A model generated the notes under the pieces. The model had not been told where the DNA came from, searched no databases, and saw only the letters and a program-made list of their open reading frames with translations. The translations under genes and the position numbers were made by a program. Shown in pieces: positions 34,739-43,250 of a DNA stretch of 64,000 nucleotides. The DNA is from Neolewinella aquimaris (GTDB lineage: Bacteria; Bacteroidota; Bacteroidia; Chitinophagales; Saprospiraceae). The stretch is from positions 62,001-126,000 of the forward strand of contig NZ_JACIFF010000008.1 in the NCBI RefSeq assembly GCF_014197245.1, read 5' to 3'. The first letter of the stretch is position 1, and every line of letters starts with the position of its first letter.

Positions 34739-36045
34739 GCCAGCTCGACGACCTCTTCCGCGAGGGCCTCGGTGACCGCCGGCCCGACGTACCCCAGGAC
34801 ATGTGGCAACGCATCGCCGCAAACAAAGCTCCCGTACCCACCGGTGAACAGCTCGACCGCCTCTTTGCGGATGCGCTCGCCGAGCGTAAAGCAGCCGTGC
34901 CCGCCGGTATGTGGGCCCGCATCGTAGCTGCCCGCAAGACGGTTAATTATCGCCTTTACGCCGCGGCACTGCTGTTGTTGCTCCTGGCCGCGGGCGGCCT
35001 GACGTATTACGTAACGGGGGCGGGGACGCAGGAGCAGGGAACATTGGCTATGACGCCGACCAGTTTCCCGGTTGCAGTACCGGACAACGCGTCTGCCGGC
35101 CCCGATCGTGACCTAAAAGCAAGCACTTCCGGCACGCCCTCCGCCGTGCTGAATACTGCTAATGGTGCGCAAACGGCTACAACTTACTTAAACACCGAGC
35201 GGGCTGGGGTCGAAGCGGATCCTTCCGGACCGGTCGCCGCCAGCGCCTCCATTAGCCCGACTACCGCTCCACCGACGGAGCAGGCTCGGCGCACGGCAAC
35301 CCTGGCCAACGCCATCGCCGTTTTACCGACGAACCCGATCCCCACCCGGCCCCGGCTACCCGCGGCCGGACCCATTGCGCTGAGCGAGGGCAATTCGTTC
35401 CGGGGCAGCGGACGGCGGCGGTTGCAGGTCGAAGTACTGGCCGGAGCCGCCTATGCGAACCAGTCCTTCCGGTTGCGGGAGGAGGGAAGTCAGGGGCTGC
35501 GGGATGCGCGGGAAGTGAGTGAGTTTCCGGAGGTGAGTTTTCAGGTCAGCGCCCGCCTGAATTACCGGTTGAGGAACCGCCTTCACCTCGTGACCGGACT
35601 GACCTACGCCGAACTGCGCAACCGCTTCGAGTACGAACGCGCTATTAGGAGCGGACAGGAATTGATGCACAGCAGCAACCGTATCCGGATGCTGGAGGTG
35701 CCCCTGCTGGCGAGCTACCAACTTCCGGGTCGGCGGTTTCACCTGAGCGTGAATGCCGGTCCGCTCGTCAACGTCATGACCGGCGTGAGTGGAAAATTCC
35801 TCGACCCCGGCTCGGTAGTCCCGCGGGACCTGAGTGACGCGGGCGATTACCGCAGCAACGTTGGCCTCGGCTGGACGGCTTCCCTCACCACGACCTACCT
35901 CGTCGGGAAGCAGGGGACGACGCAGTTGTTGCTCGAGCCCTTCTTCAAGCACTACCCCACCTCCTTTACCACATCCGATGCCGGCCTTTCCGAGCGCTAC
36001 TGGGTGGCGGGCTTACAGCTCGGGCTGCGTAAACAGTTTCGCTAA
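34735..36045 (+). CDS. Sigma-partner protein with inner-membrane helix and outer-membrane beta barrel
   Basis: The 436-aa product begins with two copies of a cytoplasmic repeat (LDDLFREGLGDRRPDVPQDM and LDRLFADALAERKAAVPAGM, each followed by W-x-R-I), then one membrane helix (about 73-93), a Thr/Ala/Pro-rich linker (about 95-255) and a porin-like beta barrel (about 260-436: EVLAGAAYAN, VSFQVSARLNYRLRNRLHLVTGLTYAEL and a final aromatic strand). Its start overlaps the sigma-factor stop, so it is probably the membrane partner of that sigma factor. The linker is long enough to span the periplasm, which suggests one polypeptide linking both membranes. A reverse-strand motif copy sits at the start of the linker. 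Confidence 0.75.
   Translation: MSQLDDLFREGLGDRRPDVPQDMWQRIAANKAPVPTGEQLDRLFADALAERKAAVPAGMWARIVAARKTVNYRLYAAALLLLLLAAGGLTYYVTGAGTQEQGTLAMTPTSFPVAVPDNASAGPDRDLKASTSGTPSAVLNTANGAQTATTYLNTERAGVEADPSGPVAASASISPTTAPPTEQARRTATLANAIAVLPTNPIPTRPRLPAAGPIALSEGNSFRGSGRRRLQVEVLAGAAYANQSFRLREEGSQGLRDAREVSEFPEVSFQVSARLNYRLRNRLHLVTGLTYAELRNRFEYERAIRSGQELMHSSNRIRMLEVPLLASYQLPGRRFHLSVNAGPLVNVMTGVSGKFLDPGSVVPRDLSDAGDYRSNVGLGWTASLTTTYLVGKQGTTQLLLEPFFKHYPTSFTTSDAGLSERYWVAGLQLGLRKQFR
35018..35037 (-). repeat. Dispersed 20-nt motif, copy 8
   Basis: Reverse-strand copy, two mismatches, directly after the membrane helix of the sigma-partner gene (read as GAGTQEQ). Confidence 0.65.
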
Positions 36046-36081
36046 CGATCGCGTACATTTAGCTCCGCAAACTTTCCCGCG

Positions 36082-37245
36082 ATGCTTACCGACGTCTCCA
36101 CCAGCTTTCCCCCCTCCGACAAGGCCGACTGGCTCAGCCAGGCAACTATGGAACTGAAGGGCAGGGATGTGGCCGAACTCGATCACGAGGTCAACGACCG
36201 CATTCGGTTGTCGCCCCTCTACACCGCGGCCGAGGTGGAGGCTCTTCCCCCGCTGAATCGCTCCGCGGGCTGGGAGGTCGGTGCTTACGTGAGTTCCGGT
36301 ACCAATCCCGAGATCAACCGCTCGGCCCTCACCGCTCTCGACCGGGGTGCCGAGGCCCTGCTTTATCGCCTGTACCGTCAACCCGGAGCCGCCGAGATCG
36401 CCGAATTGCTGGCCGACGTGCGCCTGGATTTTGTGTCTTTGCACTGCGCCATGCGGTATCCGGGTCAGGATCCCGCCGAGCTGTTCCGCGACCTGGTGAA
36501 GTACCTGCGCCGCGAGGGCTATGACTTATCCAAGATTCGCGGCTCCGTCGACTTCGACCCCCTGCTCGACTGGAGCGAGCCGCCCTTTCCGCCCCTCATT
36601 CGTTTGCTCGACTTCGTTAATCGCTGGATGCCCGACTTTAAGGTCCTGCAGGTCAATGCCGCGGGCTTTAACAACGGTCCGTCGCTGGCCGACACCGAGC
36701 TGGCTTTGGCCATCGCCAAGGGGGCCGAATACCTGCAGCAGGCGCGCGAGCGGGGGGCCGAGCCCGCAACGGTAAATCGGCACCTGCAGTTTGCCTTCAC
36801 CGTCGGCACTTCCTATTACGTCGACATCGCCAAACTACGGGCACTCCGCATCCTCTGGGCCAACGTCCTGCGCGGCTTCGGCATCGAAGACGCCCCGCCC
36901 GCCACCATTGCCGCCCACACCGACCACGCCACCCTCACCAACGACCGCGACGCCAATCTGCTGCGCCTCACCACCCAGGCCCTCGCGGCCGTGACCGGCG
37001 GGGCCGATCAGCTCTTCCTCTCCCCCGCCGAGGGCGGCGATCAGCCCGCCACGCCCTTCGGTCACCGGATGGCCCTCAACGTGCAGCACCTGCTGCGCCT
37101 CGAATCCGGCCTCGACGCCTACGCCGATCCCGCCGCCGGCAGCTACTACCTCGAGACCCTCACCCGCCAGCTGGTGGATTCGGCCTGGGAACGGTTTCGG
37201 GCCGTGGAGGCGCAGGGTGGGTTTGCGGTGGCGGTGGAGGTTTAG
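36082..37245 (+). CDS. mutA: Methylmalonyl-CoA mutase small-subunit-like protein, short form
   Basis: The 387-aa product resembles the MutA TIM-barrel domain. It begins DKADWLSQATMELKGRDVAEL, contains SVDFDPLL, RHLQFAFTVGTSYYVDIAKLRALRILW and a final YADPAAGSYYLETLTRQL. Full MutA chains are longer and include a B12-binding-like C-domain, which is absent here. The stop at 37245 is followed by G-rich repeats, so the C-terminus may be naturally short or lost. MutA is the non-catalytic partner of MutB, which is not in view. A CoA-transferase remnant lies 180 bp downstream. Confidence 0.8.
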   Translation: MLTDVSTSFPPSDKADWLSQATMELKGRDVAELDHEVNDRIRLSPLYTAAEVEALPPLNRSAGWEVGAYVSSGTNPEINRSALTALDRGAEALLYRLYRQPGAAEIAELLADVRLDFVSLHCAMRYPGQDPAELFRDLVKYLRREGYDLSKIRGSVDFDPLLDWSEPPFPPLIRLLDFVNRWMPDFKVLQVNAAGFNNGPSLADTELALAIAKGAEYLQQARERGAEPATVNRHLQFAFTVGTSYYVDIAKLRALRILWANVLRGFGIEDAPPATIAAHTDHATLTNDRDANLLRLTTQALAAVTGGADQLFLSPAEGGDQPATPFGHRMALNVQHLLRLESGLDAYADPAAGSYYLETLTRQLVDSAWERFRAVEAQGGFAVAVEV

Positions 37246-37422
37246 GGGGGGAGTGAAGGATAGAGGGGTTGAGGGAGTGAAGGGGTGAGGGGGGGGGGTG
37301 GTGATTGATCTTATGTTAACAGATAATCAATCTAATTCTATTTGTACCTGTAAGCAGGCTCTACACCTCACGAAACGGTATAAGTAACCCAACATATACA
37401 GCATAATACCCGCAAGAGGCGG
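37246..37422. repeat. G-rich tract and AT-rich gap
   Basis: Positions 37246-37305 hold G3 to G9 runs separated by short AGTGA/TTGA words, like the reverse complement of 15640-15690. The rest (37306-37422) is AT-rich with no gene seen. Confidence 0.5.
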
Positions 37423-37689
37423 TCAAAAATCATTCCGGCCAGTATCCTACCCTTCATGTCCAGGGACGTGGTGGATATGGTTATTACCGACTTGGCCGTC
37501 TTCCGTCATTTTGTACAATATCGAGGTGTTATTGAGTGGCTCGATGGCAGGGGGGCTAAATTTCATGCAGTAGCAGCTCAAAAAGAAGCACTCATCGGAT
37601 GCTTTTACAAAACGTTAGCCATTTTTCCTAAATTGAGCCCTGCCCAGAGTTGTTTTAGTGAACAGGTTGCCGGCACCAACACCCCATGA
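37423..37689 (+). pseudogene. Remnant of a CoA-transferase beta subunit
   Basis: In the plus frame through 37426-37500 the DNA reads SKIIPASILPF, then VVDMVITDLAVF. This fits the conserved C-terminal wording of acetate/acetoacetate or 3-oxoacid CoA-transferase subunit B (SKI, LP, VVDMIITDLAVF). Before and after this block no match continues, so only a fragment survives. The frame runs on to 37689, where its stop overlaps the hsdR start (ATGA), probably by chance. It marks the left edge of the restriction island. Confidence 0.65.
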
Positions 37690-40064
37690 ATAAAAAACAA
37701 CTCTCAGAGCGAGATATTTGTACCCAATTCATCACCCCGGCGGTAGTCGGGGCGGGATGGGACCTGAGAAAGCAGGTGCGGGAAGAAGTATCTTTTACGG
37801 ATGGCCGCATCATCGTGCAGGGGAAGCTCTACGCACGGGGGAAGCAGAAACGAGCGGATTACATCCTCTACTACAAGCCCAACATCCCCTTAGTGATCAT
37901 TGAGGCAAAGGCGAACCACCGGCCGGTAGGTGACGGGATGCAGCAGGCCGTTAAATATGCTAAAGTGCTTCAGGTGCCCTTCGTCTTTACCAGCAACGGT
38001 GATTCCTTTGTCTTTAAGGACATGGCCGCAGGCACCGAGCGGGAAATCAAATTGGATGAGTTTCCCTCCCCTACCGAATTATGGAGCAAGTACCTTGCGC
38101 ACAAAGGCCTGGAAGACGATAGTGTGCGTGAAGTGGTGGAACTCCCCTACTACACGGATACCTCGGGCATGTCGCCCCGCTACTATCAGCAAAACGCAGT
38201 CAATCGTACCATCGAGGCAATCTCGACCGGACAAGAACGTATTCTCCTAGTAATGGCTACGGGTACAGGTAAGACCTATACCGCGTTCAACATCATCTGG
38301 CGACTCTGGAAGGGTGGGCTCAAGAAACGCATCTTGTTCCTCGCCGATCGAAACGTGCTGCTCAATCAGACCAAAACCGGTGATTTCTCTCCCTTCGGGT
38401 CGGACATCATGCACATCATTAAGCATCGGAAGATTGACAAGTCCTACCAGATTTACTTTGCCCTCTACCAAGGTTTGACGAGTAACGACGAAGACAAAAA
38501 CGCCTACAAGGAATTCAGCCGGGACTTCTTCGACCTGGTCGTAATCGATGAGTGTCACCGGGGCAGCGCTTCCGAAGCCTCCGCATGGCGGGAAGTACTG
38601 GATTACTTCTGCAGCGCCACCCAGATTGGTCTGACGGCCACGCCGAAAGAGACGAAAGACGTATCGAACATCCACTACTTCGGCCCGCCGGTCTATACTT
38701 ACTCGCTCAAGCAAGGGATTGAGGATGGCTTCCTTGCCCCCTATAAAGTAGTGCGGGTAACCACGACTATCGACGACGGCTGGCGGCCTACCCAGGGGCT
38801 GATCGATAAGTACGGCCAGGCCATCGTCGACCGTATCTATAACCTAAAGGATTACGACCGTAACCTTGCCATCGACGAGCGCACGCAGCTTGTGGCCGGT
38901 CGCATCACGGAGTACCTGAAGGATACCAACCGCTACGACAAAACCATCGTATTCTGTGTCGACATCGACCACGCCAACCGAATGCGAATGGCCCTCATCA
39001 ACGCCAACGCCGATCTAGCTGCCGAGCACCCCAACTACATCGTCAAAATCACTGGAGACGATGAAGTGGGCAAGCAGGAACTCGACAATTTTATGGACGT
39101 CGAGGAAACCTTCCCCGTCATCGCGACCACCTCCAAAATGCTGACCACCGGCGTAGACACCAAGATGGTGAAACTGATCGTGCTGGACACCAATATTGGC
39201 TCGATGACGGAATTCAAGCAAATCATTGGCCGGGGCTCGCGCCTGCGGGAGACGGAAGGGAAAGTTTACTTCACCATCATGGATTTCCGTAAGGCCACCA
39301 ACCTGTTTGCCGACCCGGATTTTGACGGTGATCCCGTACAGATTTACGAACCAGGACCAAACGATCCAATTGTTCCGCCCGATGATGTAGCAGAGGGCGG
39401 GGACGCAGGTGCAGAGGAAGGACAAGGAGCAATGATCCAACTACCCCCACTGGGTTACGGTCAGCCGCCCAACGTCGACATCCTGGAGGAGCCAGCAGCA
39501 CCGCGCAAATTCTACGTAAACGGAGTAAGAGTAACCATTGCCCACGAACGCGTTCAGTACTTGAGTGGTGACGGAAAGCTGATCACCGAATCACTCAAAG
39601 ACTATACCCGCCAGCGGGTAAAAGACAATTTTCCCACCTCTAGTGACTTCATCCGTCACTGGAACGACTCGGAGAAAAAGGCGGACCTGATAGCCGACCT
39701 CGCCGACCGGGGAGTCCTGATCGAAGCCCTACGGGAAGATGTCGGTCGGGACCTGGACCCCTTTGACCTCATTTGTCACGTCGCCTACGACCAACCACCG
39801 CTGACCAGAAAAGAACGGGCGGGAAAAGTGCGTAAGAGCAACTACTTCGCTAAATACAGCGCGCTCGCCCAGGAAGTCATCCATAAACTGCTGGACAAGT
39901 ACGAAGATGAAGGTGTTGGCCCGCTGGAACAAGGCGCGGTTTTGAAAGTAAAGCCACTCAACGATCTTGGCTCCCCCGTTCAATTGGTACGGGCTTTCGG
40001 AAAGAAGAAGGATTTTGTGGCGGCGGTGAGGGAATTAGAGGGCGAGATTTATCGGACGGCCTAA
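37686..40064 (+). CDS. hsdR: Type I restriction enzyme R subunit (EcoEI-like)
   Basis: The 792-aa product has the nuclease domain (Asp58 in RADYILYY, EAK at 73-75), a superfamily-2 helicase/translocase (ATGTGKTYTAF, VVIDECHRG, GLTATPKE, IGRGSRLRETEGK) and an EcoEI-type C-terminal domain for the HsdM/S interaction. It translocates and cuts DNA that lacks the host methylation. A copy of the dispersed motif is inserted in the linker after the helicase domain and is read as GGDAGAEE. hsdM starts 63 bp downstream. Confidence 0.95.
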   Translation: MNKKQLSERDICTQFITPAVVGAGWDLRKQVREEVSFTDGRIIVQGKLYARGKQKRADYILYYKPNIPLVIIEAKANHRPVGDGMQQAVKYAKVLQVPFVFTSNGDSFVFKDMAAGTEREIKLDEFPSPTELWSKYLAHKGLEDDSVREVVELPYYTDTSGMSPRYYQQNAVNRTIEAISTGQERILLVMATGTGKTYTAFNIIWRLWKGGLKKRILFLADRNVLLNQTKTGDFSPFGSDIMHIIKHRKIDKSYQIYFALYQGLTSNDEDKNAYKEFSRDFFDLVVIDECHRGSASEASAWREVLDYFCSATQIGLTATPKETKDVSNIHYFGPPVYTYSLKQGIEDGFLAPYKVVRVTTTIDDGWRPTQGLIDKYGQAIVDRIYNLKDYDRNLAIDERTQLVAGRITEYLKDTNRYDKTIVFCVDIDHANRMRMALINANADLAAEHPNYIVKITGDDEVGKQELDNFMDVEETFPVIATTSKMLTTGVDTKMVKLIVLDTNIGSMTEFKQIIGRGSRLRETEGKVYFTIMDFRKATNLFADPDFDGDPVQIYEPGPNDPIVPPDDVAEGGDAGAEEGQGAMIQLPPLGYGQPPNVDILEEPAAPRKFYVNGVRVTIAHERVQYLSGDGKLITESLKDYTRQRVKDNFPTSSDFIRHWNDSEKKADLIADLADRGVLIEALREDVGRDLDPFDLICHVAYDQPPLTRKERAGKVRKSNYFAKYSALAQEVIHKLLDKYEDEGVGPLEQGAVLKVKPLNDLGSPVQLVRAFGKKKDFVAAVRELEGEIYRTA
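39395..39414 (-). repeat. Dispersed 20-nt motif, copy 9
   Basis: Reverse-strand copy with at most one mismatch, in the hsdR linker between helicase and C-terminal domains. Confidence 0.72.
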
Positions 40065-40090
40065 ACAGCCCCGCCCTTCATTCCCTATCA

Positions 40091-40110
40091 TTGCACCCGC
40101 GTCCGCGCCC
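40091..40110 (+). repeat. Dispersed 20-nt motif, copy 10
   Basis: Forward copy, one mismatch, in the 63-bp gap between hsdR and hsdM. Confidence 0.68.
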
Positions 40111-40127
40111 CAAAACAATCTAGAATT

Positions 40128-41561
40128 ATGGCAAGTATTACCGGCATCATTAAAAGCGTACGCGACATCATGCGCAAGGACACTGGCGTAGACGGCGACG
40201 CCCAGCGCATCTCCCAGATGGTATGGATGATCTTTATGAAGATCTTCGCCGATAAGGAGGAGGAATGGGACGTAACGATCGAAAATTACGAAAGTCCACT
40301 GCCCGAAAGACTTAGATGGAATAACTGGGCGGCTGACGACGAAGGGATGACCGGCGACCAGCTGATGGAGTTTGTCGATAACGAACTTTTCCCTACCCTG
40401 AAGGAACTAGACGTGAGCCTTAACCCCCAGACCGCCATCATCCGGTCGGTATTTGAGGACACCTATAACTACATGAAGAACGGAACGCTGTTCCGGCAGG
40501 TGATCAACGAGATCGACAAGATTGATTTCAACAACCAGGGTGAACGCCACCTGTTTAACGACCTCTACGAAACGATCCTGAAGGAACTGCAGTCGGCCGG
40601 TAGTTCAGGCGAATATTACACTCCGCGCGGCGTAACGCAGTTTATGGTCGACATCATCAACCCACAACTGGGCGAAACGCTGCTGGACCCCGCCTGCGGC
40701 ACCGGTGGTTTTTTGACCTGTTCCATCGACCACCTGCGCGAAAAGGTGAAGACACCTCAGCAACGGCAGGTACTACAAGCGGGCATCCGCGGCATTGAGA
40801 AGAAACCCCTACCTCATTTACTCTGTACGACCAACCTGATGCTGCACGGCTTTGACGTTCCGGCGGTGCAGCGGGATAACTACCTAAGCAAGCCGTACAC
40901 CGACTGGGGTAAAAAGGACAAGGTTGACATCATCCTGAGTAACCCACCCTTCGGCGGAGTAGAGGAAGACGGGACGGAAACCAACTTTCCCGCTAAATTC
41001 CGCACCAAAGAAACGGCCGATCTCTTCCTGGCCCTGATCATCCGACTGCTGAAGGATAAGGGCGGCCGCGCGGCGGTCGTGCTGCCCGACGGCACCCTCT
41101 TCGGCGAAGGCGTAAAGACCCGCCTGAAGGAAGAACTACTGGCGAAGTGTAACCTACACACTATTGTCCGCCTCCCCAACGGCGTGTTTGCCCCCTACAC
41201 TAGCATCAAGACCAACTTACTGTTCTTCGAGAAGGGTAAGCCGACGAAAGAGATCTGGTACTACGAGCACCCCTACCCCGAAGGCTACAAAAGCTACAAT
41301 AAGTCGAAGCCCATCCGGGTGGAGGAGTTCGCCCCTGAGAAGAAATGGTGGAACAAGCGAAAAGAGAACCGCTATGCCTGGCGCGTCCCCATTGAAGAGA
41401 TCCGGGAGCGCAATTATAACCTCGACATCAAGAACCCTTACGAGGAAGCCGACGAGCTAGAAAGCCCGGAAGTACTGCTGAAGAAGCTGAAGAAATCCGA
41501 AAAGAAAATTACTAAGATTCAGCAGGAGATCATGGCCGTCCTCGATAAAGCCCTCGCGTAG
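40128..41561 (+). CDS. hsdM: Type I DNA methyltransferase M subunit
   Basis: The 477-aa product has the HsdM N-terminal helical domain (about 1-130) and an N6-adenine methyltransferase domain: SAM-binding DPACGTGGFLT and catalytic NPPFGG. With HsdS it methylates the recognition site; with HsdR added it restricts. The stop is followed directly by the hsdS ATG, so the genes are translationally linked. Confidence 0.95.
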   Translation: MASITGIIKSVRDIMRKDTGVDGDAQRISQMVWMIFMKIFADKEEEWDVTIENYESPLPERLRWNNWAADDEGMTGDQLMEFVDNELFPTLKELDVSLNPQTAIIRSVFEDTYNYMKNGTLFRQVINEIDKIDFNNQGERHLFNDLYETILKELQSAGSSGEYYTPRGVTQFMVDIINPQLGETLLDPACGTGGFLTCSIDHLREKVKTPQQRQVLQAGIRGIEKKPLPHLLCTTNLMLHGFDVPAVQRDNYLSKPYTDWGKKDKVDIILSNPPFGGVEEDGTETNFPAKFRTKETADLFLALIIRLLKDKGGRAAVVLPDGTLFGEGVKTRLKEELLAKCNLHTIVRLPNGVFAPYTSIKTNLLFFEKGKPTKEIWYYEHPYPEGYKSYNKSKPIRVEEFAPEKKWWNKRKENRYAWRVPIEEIRERNYNLDIKNPYEEADELESPEVLLKKLKKSEKKITKIQQEIMAVLDKALA

Positions 41562-43250
41562 ATGCACTTACTGAAATACTTTAAAAAACTAAGCCTACGG
41601 CCTGAAAATGCGAAGGAAATCCGGGCGCTGATCCTGGAGCTGGCCATCCGTGGGCGGCTGACGGAGGAGTGGCGGCGGAAGCATCCTGACGTGGAGCCGG
41701 CTAGCGTTTTGCTGGAACGGATTCGGGAGGAGAAGGCGCGGTTGGTGAGGAAGAAGGTGATAAGGAAGGAAAAGATTTTCGATCCAATTAAAGAAAGTGA
41801 AATCCCCTTTAATATTCCTAATAAATGGGAATGGGTAAAGCTAGGTCAAGCTTTTACATACGGAACAAAAAACAAGGCTAAGCCAGAAAGTACTTCCTCC
41901 GACATTTGGGTTCTCGAGTTGGAAGATGTAGAAAAGCATACGTCAAGGCTACTTAAAAAAGTTAGATTTTCTGAGAGAGAGTTCAAGAGTATGAAATCGG
42001 CTTTCAATCCGGGAAACGTGATTTACGGCAAGCTTCGACCTTATCTAGACAAGGTGATCGTCGCTGATGAAAAAGGAGTATGTACGACAGAGATGATTCC
42101 GATTTCGGTACACGCTAATACATCAAGTGAATACTTGAGACTCTTTCTAAAATCCAACTACTTCATCAAGTATGCTAATGATTCAACATATGGAATGAAT
42201 CTACCACGCATGGGCACTGAGCATGGTAAAAATGCGATTACTGCCCTCCCTCCCCTCCCCGAGCAACACGCCATCGTCGCCACCGTCAACCGCCTCCTGG
42301 CTGAAGTAGACGAGCTGGAACGGCAAACCACCCGATTCCGCGCCCTACGGCAGGACTACGTAACGTCCTCGATCCGGCAGCTAACGGGAGACGATTCGGC
42401 AGGGGCGTGGGCGGCGCTGCGGCCGCACTTCCAGTCTCTCTTCGACCAGCAAAACGGGGTAGACCGGCTGCGGGAGTCTATTTTGGAACTAGCGGTACAG
42501 GGAAAGCTGACGGCGAAGTGGCGGGCGGAACATCCGGAGGTGGAGCCGGCTAGTGTCTTGCTGGAGCGGATTGGGGAGGAAAAGGCGCGGTTGGTGCGGG
42601 AAAGGGTACTTAAGAAGAACAAGCCCTTAGATAAAATATCCCATGACTTGATGCCTTTCAAAATACCAGATAGTTGGGTTTGGAGCTATTTTCAAGATAT
42701 TGCAAATATTGCTTCAAACTTGGTCGATCCTCAAGCATATCCAAGCTACCCTCACATCGCGCCTAATGTAATAGAAAAAAATACAGGCAAACTACTGGAA
42801 TATCGCACTATTGAAGAAGATGGCGTTTCGAGTGCAAAGCACCTCTTTCGCCCTTCCCAAATTCTGTACAGTAAAATTCGTCCTAAGCTCAACAAAGCAA
42901 TTGAGGTGGATTTCGTGGGATTATGCTCAGCAGATATGTATCCAATTGACCCTTTCGTTGAGAGATCCTATTTGTTGAAATTTATGCTATCATCTTTTTT
43001 CTTAGTACAATCAACAAAGCCAGACACCCGAGTTGCAATGCCGAAGATTAACCAAACAGAACTGAAGAAGATTATAGTACCGATCCCGCCAAAAAAAGAG
43101 CAAAAAGTAGTAGTTAAATTTGTCGATAAGCTGCTCAAATTGTGCGACCAATTGGAAGAACAAAGTAAGAATCAAGCTGCTATTCAAGAGCACTTTTTGA
43201 GAGCTTCTAGGGAAGAGTTGTTACTGGCGACGGAAAGGGCGGAGGTATGA
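41562..43250 (+). CDS. hsdS: Type I specificity subunit S
   Basis: The 562-aa product has two target-recognition domains (about 75-225 and 360-510), each followed by a helical conserved region (PPLPEQHAIVATVNRLLAEV, PIPPKKEQKVVVKFVDKLL). The two TRDs are much more AT-rich than the conserved parts, a usual sign of horizontal exchange. A strong repeat (about 41637-41760 and 42486-42609; both encode DVEPASVLLERI-like text) precedes each TRD. This could support recombination that swaps TRDs. The gene overlaps the downstream ATPase gene by 4 bp. Confidence 0.92.
   Translation: MHLLKYFKKLSLRPENAKEIRALILELAIRGRLTEEWRRKHPDVEPASVLLERIREEKARLVRKKVIRKEKIFDPIKESEIPFNIPNKWEWVKLGQAFTYGTKNKAKPESTSSDIWVLELEDVEKHTSRLLKKVRFSEREFKSMKSAFNPGNVIYGKLRPYLDKVIVADEKGVCTTEMIPISVHANTSSEYLRLFLKSNYFIKYANDSTYGMNLPRMGTEHGKNAITALPPLPEQHAIVATVNRLLAEVDELERQTTRFRALRQDYVTSSIRQLTGDDSAGAWAALRPHFQSLFDQQNGVDRLRESILELAVQGKLTAKWRAEHPEVEPASVLLERIGEEKARLVRERVLKKNKPLDKISHDLMPFKIPDSWVWSYFQDIANIASNLVDPQAYPSYPHIAPNVIEKNTGKLLEYRTIEEDGVSSAKHLFRPSQILYSKIRPKLNKAIEVDFVGLCSADMYPIDPFVERSYLLKFMLSSFFLVQSTKPDTRVAMPKINQTELKKIIVPIPPKKEQKVVVKFVDKLLKLCDQLEEQSKNQAAIQEHFLRASREELLLATERAEV
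41637..42609 (+). repeat. Internal direct repeats of hsdS
   Basis: Blocks 41637-41760 and 42486-42609, 849 bp apart and in the same frame, are highly similar at DNA level, especially GTGGAGCCGGCTAG and AAGGCGCGGTTGGTG. They lie just upstream of each TRD. Confidence 0.75.
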
